Below are positions 8,278 through 18,157 of a stretch of 64,000 nt of DNA, piece after piece; position 1 is the stretch's first letter; each line of letters starts with the position of its first letter. The stretch comes from Nitrincola alkalilacustris (lineage in GTDB: Bacteria > Pseudomonadota > Gammaproteobacteria > Pseudomonadales > Balneatricaceae): contig NZ_WBOM01000001.1 in assembly GCF_008973755.1 (NCBI RefSeq), positions 62,001-126,000 on the forward strand, written 5' to 3'. The notes beneath the pieces are model-generated. The model did no database searches. It was not told where the DNA came from and was given only the letters and a program-made list of their open reading frames with translations. The position numbers were made by a program, and so were the translations under genes.

Positions 8278-8294
8278 AATTGGTAATACCAATT
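8278..8294. promoter_or_regulatory. PdhR/FadR-subfamily GntR operator
   Basis: AATTGGTAATACCAATT is a perfect 17-bp palindrome (7-bp arms, 3-bp centre). It fits the GntR/FadR-subfamily consensus TNGTNNNACNA and the PdhR/LldR-type box ATTGGTNNNACCAAT. It lies 114 bp before the TRAP binding-protein start. No GntR gene is in this window, so the regulator must be encoded elsewhere. Confidence 0.65.
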
Positions 8295-8407
8295 TGGTTG
8301 GGGTTGGAAAACATGACCTGAGCCATTTTAACTAAGCAGAATGTAATCTATCTGGTGCTTGATCGCTCAGTGGTTGCAGGTAAAACAAAAATAAGAGGAA
8401 GAACTTG

Positions 8408-9472
8408 ATGAAACATGCTCTGAAAGCGGTGGCACTGTCCACCACGCTGGTAGTCTCTACAGCAGCTATGGCCGATTTTGACCGTGTCCGTTGGCAGGTC
8501 CCCATGTCCTTCTCCTCCACCTTGACAGCACTGGGCGACACTATGCCAGAAGTGTCCAGAATGCTGGATCAGATGAGTGGTGGCAGAGTCACGCTTCAGG
8601 TTTTCGAACCAGGTGCGCTGGTGCCAGCCCTCAGTATTTTTGAAAACGTCAGTTCTGGAAATATCCCGGCTGGTTACTCTTGGATGGGCTACGAGTGGGG
8701 ACAGCTACCTGTCTCTGCACTTTTCGGGGCGACGCCTTTTGGTCTTGAGTCTCAGGAGTTTCTGGCATGGATGTACTTCCATGGTGGTGATGAACTGCTG
8801 AAAGAAGCCTTTGCACCGCATAACGTTTATCCGATACTTTGCGGCACTATCAGTCCTGAGGCTGCTGGCTGGTTCCGTGAAGAGATTAATTCTGTTGATC
8901 AATTGAGTGGCTTGAAATTCCGGGCAGCGGGTGTCGGTGGCGAGATCATGGCCGAGTTCGGCATGTCTGTTACCATGCTGCCGGGTGGTGAGCTGTATCA
9001 GGCACTTGAAACCGGTGTTCTGGATGGTACCGAGTTCTCTCTGCCAACCGTTGATGAGCAGTTGGGTTTCTATCAGGTTGCAAAATATTACTATCTGCCA
9101 GGCTGGCATCAGCCATCCACCAACCAGTTCCTCTATGTGAACATGGATGAGTGGAACAAGCTGAATGATCAGACTAAAGGCTTGATCGAAAATACCTGTA
9201 TGGCTGGCAACGCTTATGCCTTGGCACGTGCCGAAGCACTTCAGGGTGCCGTTTTGAAGCGCTTTGCTGAAAAAGGCGTGAACATGCGCCAGTACAATGA
9301 CGAAATTCTCGCAGCTTTCGAAGAAGCTACTGATCGTGTCATGGCGCGTCGTTCAGAAACTGACCCGATGTTTGCCAAGGTCTACAGCTCAATGAAAGAG
9401 TTTCAGGCTGAGCATAGCTCATGGAAGCATCTGGGTTACTTGCCGCGTGACTGGGGTGTGGATAAAGACTAA
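8408..9472 (+). CDS. TRAP transporter solute-binding protein (DctP/TakP-type)
   Basis: This periplasmic binding protein belongs to a TRAP transporter, which uses an ion gradient and delivers ligand to the DctQM permease. The 354-aa product starts at the ATG at 8408, eight bases after GAGGAAG. Its signal peptide (MKHALKAVALSTTLVVSTAAMA) is cleaved near residue 22. Features of the 2-oxoacid/lactate/'mannitol-chloroaromatic' DctP subgroup are visible: WQVPMSFSSTL, GGELYQALETGVLDGTEF and the aromatic ligand-site stretch KYYYLPGWHQPS. By analogy with TakP and the Thermus lactate-binding TRAP protein, a small 2-oxo or 2-hydroxy monocarboxylate is the likely ligand, which also fits the PdhR-like operator. 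3-Hydroxybutyrate is an alternative because of bdhA. Confidence 0.9.
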   Translation: MKHALKAVALSTTLVVSTAAMADFDRVRWQVPMSFSSTLTALGDTMPEVSRMLDQMSGGRVTLQVFEPGALVPALSIFENVSSGNIPAGYSWMGYEWGQLPVSALFGATPFGLESQEFLAWMYFHGGDELLKEAFAPHNVYPILCGTISPEAAGWFREEINSVDQLSGLKFRAAGVGGEIMAEFGMSVTMLPGGELYQALETGVLDGTEFSLPTVDEQLGFYQVAKYYYLPGWHQPSTNQFLYVNMDEWNKLNDQTKGLIENTCMAGNAYALARAEALQGAVLKRFAEKGVNMRQYNDEILAAFEEATDRVMARRSETDPMFAKVYSSMKEFQAEHSSWKHLGYLPRDWGVDKD

Positions 9473-9512
9473 TACTTTATCGACTTCCTTGTAAGCGAGG
9501 TGGAATTTTTCC

Positions 9513-10106
9513 ATGGCTGAATACAAACTTGATTTGCAGAAAATCGAGGAGGCGGTCGCTCACAAAGCGGCCGCCGTTACTTACCCTCGTACTCTTATCT
9601 CAGATCTGCTGGAGGGGATTGTTGACTTCTTTGGCAAGGTCTTCTCCTGGCTCTGGATAGCACTGATGCTGCTGGTAGTCAGCAATGTCATCATGCGCTA
9701 TGTTCTGGGTACCAACTTCATCGCTCTTGAAGAGCTTCAGTGGCACCTCTATGCCGCTGGTTTCATGATCGGTTTATCCTACTGTTTTGTGCATGATGGC
9801 CATGTTCGGGTGGATGTTCTGGCTGAGCACCTGGCACTGCGTAAGCGTGCGGTGATCGAAATCCTTGGCATCCTGATCCTGTTCCTGCCTTTTTGTTATC
9901 TGATTCTGACCTATGCCTATCCCTTTGTGGAGCGCTCATACCGGATCAATGAGGTTTCAGCGGCTCCGGGTGGACTACCCATGCGCTGGATTATCAAGTC
10001 CGTGATTCTGGTTGCCTTCGGGTTGTTGATGATGGCGGGTGTGGCACGTCTGTTGCGGGCGCTGTCCCTGTTGACCGGGTTCCCCCGGGCACGGCGATTG
10101 CCTTGA
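9513..10106 (+). CDS. TRAP transporter small permease (DctQ-type)
   Basis: This inner-membrane DctQ subunit pairs with the large permease. The 197-aa product has a ~35-residue cytoplasmic N-terminus, then four hydrophobic spans at about 42-63, 78-96, 112-134 and 155-178. Family marks include NVIMRYVLGTNFIALEELQWHLYAAGFMIGLSY and VRVDVLAEHL. The charged N-terminal extension (VAHKAAAVTYPRTLISDLLEGIVDFFGKV) is typical of the subgroup that travels with TakP-like binding proteins. It lies 40 bp after the binding-protein gene and 35 bp before the large subunit, so one transcript is likely. Confidence 0.9.
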   Translation: MAEYKLDLQKIEEAVAHKAAAVTYPRTLISDLLEGIVDFFGKVFSWLWIALMLLVVSNVIMRYVLGTNFIALEELQWHLYAAGFMIGLSYCFVHDGHVRVDVLAEHLALRKRAVIEILGILILFLPFCYLILTYAYPFVERSYRINEVSAAPGGLPMRWIIKSVILVAFGLLMMAGVARLLRALSLLTGFPRARRLP

Positions 10107-10141
10107 TGTCATTGCACACAAGAGTGTAGAAGGGGAAGCCT

Positions 10142-11503
10142 GTGTTTGAAGTGAATGAATATATTGTCATTGCCATGCTCAGCAGTTTTATTCTGCTGAT
10201 TTTTACCGGTTATCCGGTAGCATGGATTCTGGCCGGCATATCCGTGCTGTTCAGTGTTGGCTCGATACTGGCCTATCAGTATTTTGATGTGGATACCTAT
10301 TTTCTGACCGACTGGCGCATCTTTGGTGTGATGGTCCAGCGCATTTTTGCGCAGATGAGTAACTGGGTACTGGTAGCCTTGCCCATGTTCATATTCATGG
10401 GGCTGATGCTGGAGCGATCGGGTGTAGCAGAGCGGTTGATGAATAACTTCGTTAATCTGTTCGGCCGTTTCCGTGGCGGTCTGGGTGTTGCGGTCATCAC
10501 CATCGGTATTCTGCTGGCAGCGTCTACCGGTATTGTTGGTGCCTCTGTCGTGTTGCTGGCGATGCTGTCAATTCCGGCCATGCTGGAGCAGAAGTATTCA
10601 CCGGCATTTGCCAGCGGTATCGTGGCTTCGGCCGGTACCCTGGGGATTCTGATTCCACCCAGCATCATGCTGATCATCATGGCCGATCAGTTGTCACTGG
10701 CCGTAGGCGATCTGTTCATGGGTGCGCTGATCCCCGGTGTCATGCTGGGCCTGATGTATATCGCTTATGTGATCATCGTGTCGATCTTTGTGCCCGGTAT
10801 GTCCAAACCTCGGGATGATCTGCCGCCTATCACCTGGTCGATGATTGCTGCAACGCTCTGGGCGGTGGTGCCACCACTGGGACTGATTCTCGCTGTATTG
10901 GGAACCATCTTCCTCGGCATTGCCACACCGACTGAGGCCGCGGGTGTTGGCGCACTGGGTGCGACCCTTCTGGCCTGGATGAATGGCAAACTCAATTATG
11001 AAGTGTTGAAGGATGTCAGCCGCAAGACAACCCTGACAACTGCATTTGTATTCGGGATTTTCCTGGGTGCAACTGCGTTTGCCGTGGTGATGCGCTCACT
11101 CGGTGGAGATGAGTTCATCGGTGGTCTGCTGAAAGGTATTCCATTGTCGCCTGAAGGGATAGTCGTGGTGATTCTGCTGATCACCTTTGTGGCAGGGTTT
11201 TTCCTCGACTGGCTGGAAATCAGCCTGATACTCTTGCCATTGGTGGGTCCTGTTGTGGCTGCACTGGGCTTCGATCTTACCTGGTTCGTTGTGCTCTTTG
11301 CGCTGGCGCTACAGACATCCTTCCTGACCCCTCCGGTTGGTTTCTCGCTCTTCTACCTGAAGGGTGTAGTGCCGCCACAGATCAAGACAACGGACATCTA
11401 CAAGGGTGTTATTCCGTTCATCATGATCCAGTTGCTGGCGGTGACGCTGGTGTTCTACTGGAAGGATCTTGTGCTCTGGTTACCGGGTGTGCGTTACGGT
11501 TGA
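10142..11503 (+). CDS. TRAP transporter large permease (DctM-type)
   Basis: This is the 453-aa transport subunit with about 12 hydrophobic spans (DctM domain across the whole chain). Recognisable segments are FTGYPVAWILAG near the start, STGIVGASVVLLAMLSIPAMLEQKYSPAFASGIVASAGTLGILIPPSIMLII (residues ~120-180) and TPTEAAGVGALGA (~265). The start is a GTG at 10142, preceded by AAGGGGAAG. As last gene of the dctPQM-like operon it provides the ion-coupled path for the ligand bound by the upstream periplasmic protein. A chemoreceptor gene follows 160 bp downstream. Confidence 0.93.
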   Translation: MFEVNEYIVIAMLSSFILLIFTGYPVAWILAGISVLFSVGSILAYQYFDVDTYFLTDWRIFGVMVQRIFAQMSNWVLVALPMFIFMGLMLERSGVAERLMNNFVNLFGRFRGGLGVAVITIGILLAASTGIVGASVVLLAMLSIPAMLEQKYSPAFASGIVASAGTLGILIPPSIMLIIMADQLSLAVGDLFMGALIPGVMLGLMYIAYVIIVSIFVPGMSKPRDDLPPITWSMIAATLWAVVPPLGLILAVLGTIFLGIATPTEAAGVGALGATLLAWMNGKLNYEVLKDVSRKTTLTTAFVFGIFLGATAFAVVMRSLGGDEFIGGLLKGIPLSPEGIVVVILLITFVAGFFLDWLEISLILLPLVGPVVAALGFDLTWFVVLFALALQTSFLTPPVGFSLFYLKGVVPPQIKTTDIYKGVIPFIMIQLLAVTLVFYWKDLVLWLPGVRYG

Positions 11504-11530
11504 TTGAGCTTTGATCTTTATAATTGGATA

Positions 11531-11592
11531 ACCGCAGTAGCAGGGATGCATGCTGCGGTGACAGGACGTTTCCGGCTGCCGCCCCTCGGCAG
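11531..11592 (+). terminator. Two short hairpins after the TRAP operon
   Basis: ACCGCAG (11531-11537) pairs with CTGCGGT (11553-11559). Next, CTGCCG (11576-11581) pairs with CGGCAG (11587-11592) around a 5-base loop. Neither has a long T tract, so termination is only plausible. Confidence 0.35.
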
Positions 11593-11664
11593 TACGATGT
11601 TTGCTGTCTGCAATGAGTGCGCGGCAATCATGCAATCTCAAATATAATCATAAGAAGAGTTGCG

Positions 11665-13554
11665 ATGATTACGAATCTTAGCTTTCGTGCCAAGCTTATT
11701 ATTCTGTTGGCATCTGTGATCACTGGCTTCTTGCTCCTGGCTGGTGTGGCATTCAATGGCCTGCAAACCCAGGCAACAGCCAACTACCAGCTGCAGCAGT
11801 TATCCGGTATCAAATCCAATATCGACGCGCTGGCGCTTTCCATGCTCGAAACGTCCGATCATTTGAGACAGGTGACGGATGCGACCTACCCCGAGTTTAC
11901 CCGTAGCTTGCAACAGAGCCGCAATACCTTCAGCGCACAGCTGCTCAGGGATGCCGAGCTGGCAACTGAAACGGGTGCCGTTCAGGCACTGCAGACGACC
12001 AGTCAACTGCTGGTGCGATACTTTGATGCACTGGAGCAGGTGGCGGCAGTTCAGGCGCAGGTGGGTTTTGATGCCGGCTCAGGTCAGAAGGGTCAGGTGG
12101 CTGCGTCAGGCGAGTCGGTACTGGAGCAGGTGTCCTTCCTTTCAGTGATTCAGCAGGCTTTTCTCAGCGTCAGAGACGCTGAGCGCCAATACATATTTGC
12201 AGCCAGTGCCGATAACCTGGCGCTGTTTCAGCAACAGTATGATGGTTTCATGGAACGTGTGTCTGCTCTCGGTGGGCTTGAAGAGCGCTTTGGCAGCGTC
12301 ATAGAGGACTATCGCGAAGAGGTGGCCAGATTCACCCAGATGCATACCGGTCTGGTGCAGGTACAGGAAACACTGAGGGAGGTAAGGGTAGCGTTCAACC
12401 AAAACCACCAACAGACTTCGGCCCTGCTGACCAGCCTGGTGTCTCAGGCTCAGGAGAATGCCCAGCGCAGCTCTGGTCAGGCGATTTTCACCCTGGCACT
12501 GGTCAGTCTCATCGTGGCTGTCGGTGTGATCGTTATGTTGCTGCTGATCGGCTACAGCGTTAAAAGAACCCTGTCAGACACGATCAGTGATCTGGGCAAA
12601 GTAAGGGATGGTGACCTCACCGTCAGACTGGCCGTCAACAATAAGCGAAATGATGAATTTGATGCCTTGTGTCATTCGGTAAATGAAATGTCGGATGGGC
12701 TGGGTGCGGTGATCGGGGATGTTGTCACCATCAGCGCCGCAGTTGATCAAAGGGTCTCCGAACTGAACAGTGAGCTGGATAACATTGCTGGCAGCAACCG
12801 TTCGCTCAGCCAGCAGACAAACTCACTGGCAGCATCCACAGAGGAGATCTCCGCTACTATCTCCACTATTTCTGACACGACAGCCGAGCTGAGTGGGCAG
12901 TCCAGAAACACTTTTGAGTCAGCCAAATCCGGTATGGGTATCCTCAGGCAGTTGCTGAGCAATCTGAATGAGTCCAATCGGATGGTGAATCAGACTGGTG
13001 AGCAACTCAATGCTCTGGGGCAGTTGTCACTGGATATTGATAATGTGATCGGGATGATCAATGATCTGGCAAACCAGACCAACCTGCTGGCGCTGAACGC
13101 AGCGATTGAAGCCGCTCGGGCAGGAGATGCCGGTCGCGGTTTCTCGGTGGTGGCGGATGAGGTACGTTCGCTGGCAGAGCGCACCGTTGATGCAACATCG
13201 CGCATTACAGATATAGTCAATTCGATACAAGGCTCGACCAGCAGTACCATTTCTCTGATGCAATCCAGCCAGGAAAAGCTCGGTGCGATAGAGCAACTGG
13301 GTAGTCAGGCGGAACAGGCGATGAGTGAAATAGAAGCAAATGCGAGTACAGGGTCTGCATCGTCGGCAGAGATGGCCCATGCGGTGCAGGAGGTGGCCAA
13401 GACCGCTTTGCATATGAGTCAGGAGATGGATTTTATCGCTCAACAACTGCGCAGTGATACAGAGTCCATAGAGACCATCTCCGGAAATAGCCGCAGGATT
13501 CATGAGATGGCTGCTGACCTGAGCCACAAATCATCGCGCTTTCGGGTTGCCTGA
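11665..13554 (+). CDS. Methyl-accepting chemotaxis protein
   Basis: This is a complete 629-aa transmembrane chemoreceptor. The ATG at 11665 follows AAGAAGAG and gives a normal N-terminus: short basic head, TM1 (~8-30), a periplasmic helical sensor (~31-270, helical-bundle character, no Cache/PAS motif seen), TM2 (~272-296), HAMP and the signalling domain. The hairpin tip has [16 protein letters not shown] at ~472 and [18 protein letters not shown]. There is no C-terminal CheR-binding pentapeptide. It stands directly behind the TRAP operon in the same direction, so it may sense the transported compound or its bound binding protein; that is inference. Confidence 0.94.
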   Translation: MITNLSFRAKLIILLASVITGFLLLAGVAFNGLQTQATANYQLQQLSGIKSNIDALALSMLETSDHLRQVTDATYPEFTRSLQQSRNTFSAQLLRDAELATETGAVQALQTTSQLLVRYFDALEQVAAVQAQVGFDAGSGQKGQVAASGESVLEQVSFLSVIQQAFLSVRDAERQYIFAASADNLALFQQQYDGFMERVSALGGLEERFGSVIEDYREEVARFTQMHTGLVQVQETLREVRVAFNQNHQQTSALLTSLVSQAQENAQRSSGQAIFTLALVSLIVAVGVIVMLLLIGYSVKRTLSDTISDLGKVRDGDLTVRLAVNNKRNDEFDALCHSVNEMSDGLGAVIGDVVTISAAVDQRVSELNSELDNIAGSNRSLSQQTNSLAASTEEISATISTISDTTAELSGQSRNTFESAKSGMGILRQLLSNLNESNRMVNQTGEQLNALGQLSLDIDNVIGMINDLANQTNLLALNAAIEAARAGDAGRGFSVVADEVRSLAERTVDATSRITDIVNSIQGSTSSTISLMQSSQEKLGAIEQLGSQAEQAMSEIEANASTGSASSAEMAHAVQEVAKTALHMSQEMDFIAQQLRSDTESIETISGNSRRIHEMAADLSHKSSRFRVA

Positions 13555-13577
13555 AGTTTAATCATCTGCTGTCGAAG

Positions 13578-13601
13578 ATTCCCTTGCACAAGGGTGGGAA
13601 T
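13578..13601 (+). terminator. Weak nested hairpin between chemoreceptor and HDOD genes
   Basis: CCCTTG/CAAGGG (13581-13594) is nested in ATTCCC...GGGAAT (13578-13601). It has only a short T run and may be a weak terminator. A TATACT hexamer at 13609 could be the -10 of the next gene, with only a poorly spaced TTGCAC upstream. Confidence 0.3.
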
Positions 13602-13659
13602 ATTTGGGTATACTATTTGCCTGATTGTTACTGGCCTGTAACCCGATAACGGAGTGGCA

Positions 13660-14916
13660 ATGGTTACCAAGGAAACGCAGCAGGACTCAATGAGTCAAGG
13701 TTTACCGGTGTTGATGGCGCGTCAGCCGATTTTCACCAAAAGTCAGGATGTCGCGGCCTTCGAACTGCTGTTTCGCGATGAGCAGGGCAACTTTGTACAA
13801 GGGCTGAAAGACGATGAAGTCACCCTTGAGGTACTGCTCAGCAGCTATGCGGGTATCTCGGTGGATGGGGATATTCAGAATCTGCCATTTTTCCTGAAGG
13901 TAACGGATAAAATTCTGCTGGGGGATCAGTTGCCTGATCTGCCACGCCAGAGCTTTGTGCTGGAGCTGCTGGGGCATTCCGAGATCACCCCAGCCTTGAT
14001 TGAAAAGCTCAAAGAGCTGGCCAAGAAGGGGTTTCGTCTTGCTCTGGCGGACTATGACCCCTCTGATGCACGCTTTGAACCTCTGCTTAATATCATCCAT
14101 GTACTGAAACTGGATATCCAGTTGCTGGGTCTGGATCGACTGCCGACACTGCTGCAGAAACTGCGACCCTATCAGCTGGAACTGTTGGCAGACAAAGTGG
14201 AGACACAGGATGAGTTCCGTCAGTGTCTGGAGATGGGTTTCGCGCTCTATATGGGCTATTTTCTCAGTCGTCCGAAGCTGATTCGTGGCAAGAAACTGTC
14301 CGGCAACAAGGTTGTGCTGATCCAGTTGCTGGCAGAATTGCAAAAAACCAGTGCCACGGCTGCGTCGGTTGAAGAGATCGCTCTGAAAGATCCCGCCCTG
14401 ACCTATAAGATTCTGCGCGTTGTCAATTCGGCGGCGTTTAACCTTCGTCGCGAGATCAGCTCTCTGTCGCATGCCATCGCGATGTTGGGTATGGAGCAGA
14501 TCAAGCGCTGGGTGATGCTGTTTCTGGCCAAGAGCGATGAAGGCAAGCCGGATGAGCTGACACGTAACATGCTGGTCAGAGGCAGGATGTGTGAACTGCT
14601 GGCCGAGATGACCGGCAGAGCGGAGCCGATGAACTACTTCATCACCGGCCTGCTGTCGCAGCTGGATGTGATGATGGATATGCCGATGGATGACCTGATG
14701 CAGCAGGTGCCCCTGCTGGCAGAAATCAAGGAAGCCCTGCTCAAACGCGAGGGGGCGCTCGGTGAGGTTCTGACCGAAGTCGAGACCTATGAGCGTGGTG
14801 ACTTCGGTTCACTGAAGAAGATGCTGGAGCTTCCCTACTATGAGGTGGCTTATCGCCACAGCCTGAACTGGTCACAGTCGATCATGCAGGCGCTGCAGGA
14901 TTCCGGTAAGCGCTGA
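13660..14916 (+). CDS. EAL-like/HDOD signalling protein (YuxH/CdgJ type)
   Basis: This 418-aa protein has an N-terminal EAL-type domain (~18-205) and a C-terminal HDOD domain (~210-400; EEIALKDPALTYKILRVVNSAAFNLRREISSLSHAIAMLGME). The EAL signature is eroded (FELLF) and the metal-binding residues around LADYDPSD and LKLDIQ do not form a full active set. It therefore probably does not hydrolyse c-di-GMP, as for Vibrio CdgJ-type proteins that affect motility. The ATG at 13660 sits five bases after GGAG; a GTG two codons earlier overlaps the ribosome site. It is monocistronic: a strong terminator follows 30 bp later. Confidence 0.87.
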   Translation: MVTKETQQDSMSQGLPVLMARQPIFTKSQDVAAFELLFRDEQGNFVQGLKDDEVTLEVLLSSYAGISVDGDIQNLPFFLKVTDKILLGDQLPDLPRQSFVLELLGHSEITPALIEKLKELAKKGFRLALADYDPSDARFEPLLNIIHVLKLDIQLLGLDRLPTLLQKLRPYQLELLADKVETQDEFRQCLEMGFALYMGYFLSRPKLIRGKKLSGNKVVLIQLLAELQKTSATAASVEEIALKDPALTYKILRVVNSAAFNLRREISSLSHAIAMLGMEQIKRWVMLFLAKSDEGKPDELTRNMLVRGRMCELLAEMTGRAEPMNYFITGLLSQLDVMMDMPMDDLMQQVPLLAEIKEALLKREGALGEVLTEVETYERGDFGSLKKMLELPYYEVAYRHSLNWSQSIMQALQDSGKR

Positions 14917-14948
14917 ACAGTTGAGTTCGCACATGAAGCACCCAGCAT

Positions 14949-14985
14949 AAAAAAGGGGCTCGGTTTAGACCGGCCCCTTTTTTTT
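14949..14985. terminator. Strong bidirectional rho-independent terminator
   Basis: GGGGC-T-CGGT pairs with ACCGGCCCC (one bulged T) around a four-base loop. It is flanked by six A on the left and eight T on the right, so it can end both the HDOD gene (+) and ilvD (-). Confidence 0.9.
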
Positions 14986-15036
14986 ACACTTTGATCATGA
15001 CACTTGCCTGCGTGACCTGGTTGATCACTTCAACGA

Positions 15037-16872
15037 TCAGTCAAGCTGACTCAGATCCCTGACAGCACCTGTATCGGCAGATGTCACCAGCTTTGCATAG
15101 GCCTTCAGAGCCGCGGATACCTTGCGTGGTCGCTCTTTGGCTGGTTTCCAGCCAAGTGCATCACGTTCGGCACGGCGCTTGGCCAGCTCCTCATCAGACA
15201 GCAACACATTGATGCTGCGGTTCGGAATGTCGATACGGATGATGTCGCCATCCTGAATCAGGCCTATCGCACCACCGGCAGCAGCTTCAGGGGAGGCGTG
15301 GCCGATTGACAGGCCAGATGTGCCACCGGAGAAGCGACCATCGGTGAGTAGCGCACAGTGTTTACCCAGACCTTTGGACTTGAGATAGGAGGTCGGGTAA
15401 AGCATCTCCTGCATGCCTGGGCCACCTTTGGGGCCTTCGTAACGCACGATCACGACGTCGCCGGGCTTGACCTTGTCTTCCAGAATGTTCTGTACCGCTT
15501 CATCCTGAGATTCTGTGATATGCGCAGGACCTTCAAAGACATGGATCGACTCATCCACACCTGCCGTTTTCAGAACGCAGCCATCCTCCGCAATGTTACC
15601 GTAGAGTACGGCCAGACCACCCTCTTGAGAGAAGGCATTTTCATAGTTGCGGATACAGCCGGCAGCGCGATCACCATCCAGTGATGTCCAGCGTGTAGAC
15701 TGACTGAATGCGGTCTGAGTTGGAATGCCGGCAGGACCTGCCTTGTAGAACTCCTTCACCTCAGGTGTCGGATTACGCATGATGTCCCAGGTTTCCAGGG
15801 CTTCGGCCATGCTGCTGCTGTGAACAGTCGGTAGATCACTGTGCAACTTTCCGGCACGATCCAGTTCACCGAGTATGCCGAAAATGCCGCCGGCACGATG
15901 GACATCCTCAATATGGTATTTCTGCGTGTTGGGTGCCACTTTACATAGCTGGGGTACATTGCGGGACAGGCGATCTATGTCACGCAATGTAAAGTCAATC
16001 TCGCCCTCCTGGGCCATTGCCAGCAGGTGCAGAATGGTATTGGTCGATCCACCCATGGCGATATCCAGGGTGATGGCGTTCTCGAAGGCTTTTACATTCG
16101 CAATGGAACGTGGCAGCACGGATGCATCATCCTGCTCATAATAGCGCTTGGCCAGCTCAACGATACGATGGCCGGCTTCTTCAAACAGGCGGCGGCGGTC
16201 GCTGTGGGTCGCCAGCGTTGTGCCGTTACCTGGCAGTGACAGACCCAGCGCTTCGGTCAGACAGTTCATCGAGTTGGCGGTGAACATGCCGGAGCAGGAG
16301 CCGCAGGTCGGGCAGGCGGAGCGCTCATACTCAGCAACGACTTCATCCGAGACAGAGTCATCCGCTGCGATCACCATCGCGTCAACCAGATCCAGCTTGT
16401 GTTCAGACAGCTTGGTTTTGCCGGCTTCCATCGGGCCGCCGGACACAAAAATCACTGGAATATTCAGGCGCAGTGCAGCCATCAGCATTCCCGGTGTGAT
16501 CTTGTCACAGTTGGAGATGCAAACCAGGGCATCCGCGCAGTGAGCATTGACCATGTACTCGACCGAATCAGCAATGATGTCACGTGAGGGCAGCGAGTAG
16601 AGCATGCCATCATGACCCATGGCGATACCATCATCCACAGCAATGGTGTTGAACTCTTTCGCGACGCCGCCTGCTTTTTCGATCTCGCGTGCGACCAGCT
16701 GTCCCATATCTTTCAGGTGGACATGGCCCGGTACAAACTGCGTAAAGGAGTTGGCAACTGCGACGATGGGTTTGTGAAAGTCATCATCTTTCATACCAGT
16801 GGCGCGCCAGAGTGCGCGGGCACCGGCCATATTGCGACCGGCGGTGGATGTGCGGGAACGATACTCAGGCAT
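15037..16872 (-). CDS. ilvD: Dihydroxy-acid dehydratase
   Basis: IlvD dehydrates 2,3-dihydroxy-isovalerate or -methylvalerate to the 2-oxo acids in valine/isoleucine synthesis; it is cytosolic and carries an iron-sulfur cluster. The product is 611 aa, a normal length. Cluster cysteines are visible in [12 protein letters not shown] (~120) and [20 protein letters not shown] (~195). The family blocks [16 protein letters not shown] and [20 protein letters not shown] are intact. It is monocistronic, with the bidirectional terminator 50 bp after its stop. The other ilv biosynthetic genes are not adjacent; ilvE lies 12 kb away in this window. Confidence 0.97.
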   Translation of the reverse strand: MPEYRSRTSTAGRNMAGARALWRATGMKDDDFHKPIVAVANSFTQFVPGHVHLKDMGQLVAREIEKAGGVAKEFNTIAVDDGIAMGHDGMLYSLPSRDIIADSVEYMVNAHCADALVCISNCDKITPGMLMAALRLNIPVIFVSGGPMEAGKTKLSEHKLDLVDAMVIAADDSVSDEVVAEYERSACPTCGSCSGMFTANSMNCLTEALGLSLPGNGTTLATHSDRRRLFEEAGHRIVELAKRYYEQDDASVLPRSIANVKAFENAITLDIAMGGSTNTILHLLAMAQEGEIDFTLRDIDRLSRNVPQLCKVAPNTQKYHIEDVHRAGGIFGILGELDRAGKLHSDLPTVHSSSMAEALETWDIMRNPTPEVKEFYKAGPAGIPTQTAFSQSTRWTSLDGDRAAGCIRNYENAFSQEGGLAVLYGNIAEDGCVLKTAGVDESIHVFEGPAHITESQDEAVQNILEDKVKPGDVVIVRYEGPKGGPGMQEMLYPTSYLKSKGLGKHCALLTDGRFSGGTSGLSIGHASPEAAAGGAIGLIQDGDIIRIDIPNRSINVLLSDEELAKRRAERDALGWKPAKERPRKVSAALKAYAKLVTSADTGAVRDLSQLD

Positions 16873-17035
16873 TGAGGCTGTCCTTCGGTTACATATTCAT
16901 CAATGGGTCGAGTATATCAGCACATGCCCACCGCCGAGTACCCTTCAAACTGAGTTTAATCGACTACACTTATGCAACTGAATAATATGAAAGCAGAATA
17001 ACAATAATGATCAAATGCCCCAGTTAGGAGGTTGT

Positions 17036-18157
17036 ATGAAGATAGGAGTACCTGCCGAAATCAAGACGCATGAATATCGAGTCGGCATGACACCGGTCGG
17101 CGTCAGAGAGTTGTGTATGCAGGGTCATGAGGTGTTGATTCAACAGGGTGCGGGTCTGGGGGCCGGGTTTTCCGATGAGGATTATGTAGCAGCGGGTGCC
17201 ACGCTGGAGGAAAGCGCCGAAGCGCTGTTCAAAAGTGTCGAGATGGTGGTCAAGGTCAAGGAGCCCCAGTTGCATGAGTGTGGCTGGCTGAGCAGGGGGC
17301 AGGTTCTGTTTACCTATCTGCATCTGGCCGCTGACAGGCCGCAGACAGATGCACTGCTTGCCAGTGGTTGTACCGCCATAGCTTATGAAACGATCACCGA
17401 TGCTCAGGGGCAGCTGCCACTGCTGGCACCGATGAGCGAGGTGGCTGGGCGCATGTCCGTACAGGCAGGTGCCCACTGCCTTGAAAAGGCTCAGCAGGGG
17501 CGAGGGGTTTTGTTGTCGGGGGTTCCCGGTGTTGAGTCTGGGCAGGTGCTGATCATCGGTGGCGGTGTGGTAGGGCAGAGTGCTGCCAGGGTTGCGCTGG
17601 GAATGGGCGCACGCGTGGCGATCATGGATCGCTCAATTGCCAGGTTGCGTCAACTGGATGATATTTTCGGTGGTCAGGTCGAGACACTTTTTTCCTCCCG
17701 CCAGTTGATCGAGGCCAGAATCAGTTCGGCAGATATGGTGATCGGTGCGGTGCTTCTGCCGGGCGCGGCAGCGCCGAAACTGATCACACGCGAGATGCTG
17801 GATCTGATGCAGCCGGGAGCGGTGCTGGTGGATGTCGCGATAGATCAGGGTGGATGCTTTGAGACCAGCCGTCCGACCACCCATGCGGACCCGACTTTTA
17901 TTGTTGATGGTATCGTGCACTATTGTGTGGCAAATATGCCGGGTGCCGTTGCGCGCACTTCCACGCAGGCTTTGACCAACGCGACGCTTCCCTATGTGTT
18001 GCATCTGGCTCAACTGGGCTGGCAGGCAGCGCTGCGCAGTAATAAGGGGTTTGCGCCGGGGCTCAATGTGCATGACGGTGAGCTGTACTGTCAGGGCGTG
18101 GCTGAGGCTTTTGATCTTTCATTGGGAGACCTGCCGGCGTTGCTGCAAGGGCATTAA
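17036..18157 (+). CDS. ald: Alanine dehydrogenase
   Basis: This enzyme catalyses NAD-dependent reversible deamination of L-alanine to pyruvate and ammonium in the cytosol. The 373-aa product begins MKIGVPAEIKTHEYRVGMTP, preceded by a perfect AGGAGG six bases before the ATG. Catalytic Lys and His lie in VVKVKEPQLHE (~75) and TYLHLAADR (~96). The Rossmann motif is VLIIGGGVVGQSAARVALGMGA (~170). The C-terminal segment DQGGCFETSRPTTHADPTF followed by HYCVANMPGAVARTST is diagnostic of Ald. It is divergent from ilvD across 163 bp with no obvious operator. Confidence 0.95.
   Translation: MKIGVPAEIKTHEYRVGMTPVGVRELCMQGHEVLIQQGAGLGAGFSDEDYVAAGATLEESAEALFKSVEMVVKVKEPQLHECGWLSRGQVLFTYLHLAADRPQTDALLASGCTAIAYETITDAQGQLPLLAPMSEVAGRMSVQAGAHCLEKAQQGRGVLLSGVPGVESGQVLIIGGGVVGQSAARVALGMGARVAIMDRSIARLRQLDDIFGGQVETLFSSRQLIEARISSADMVIGAVLLPGAAAPKLITREMLDLMQPGAVLVDVAIDQGGCFETSRPTTHADPTFIVDGIVHYCVANMPGAVARTSTQALTNATLPYVLHLAQLGWQAALRSNKGFAPGLNVHDGELYCQGVAEAFDLSLGDLPALLQGH

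Noticed and set aside
13702-14472. Long open frame antisense to the EAL-like/HDOD gene
   Set aside because: Gln-rich shadow composition; the plus-strand frame carries the HDOD domain.
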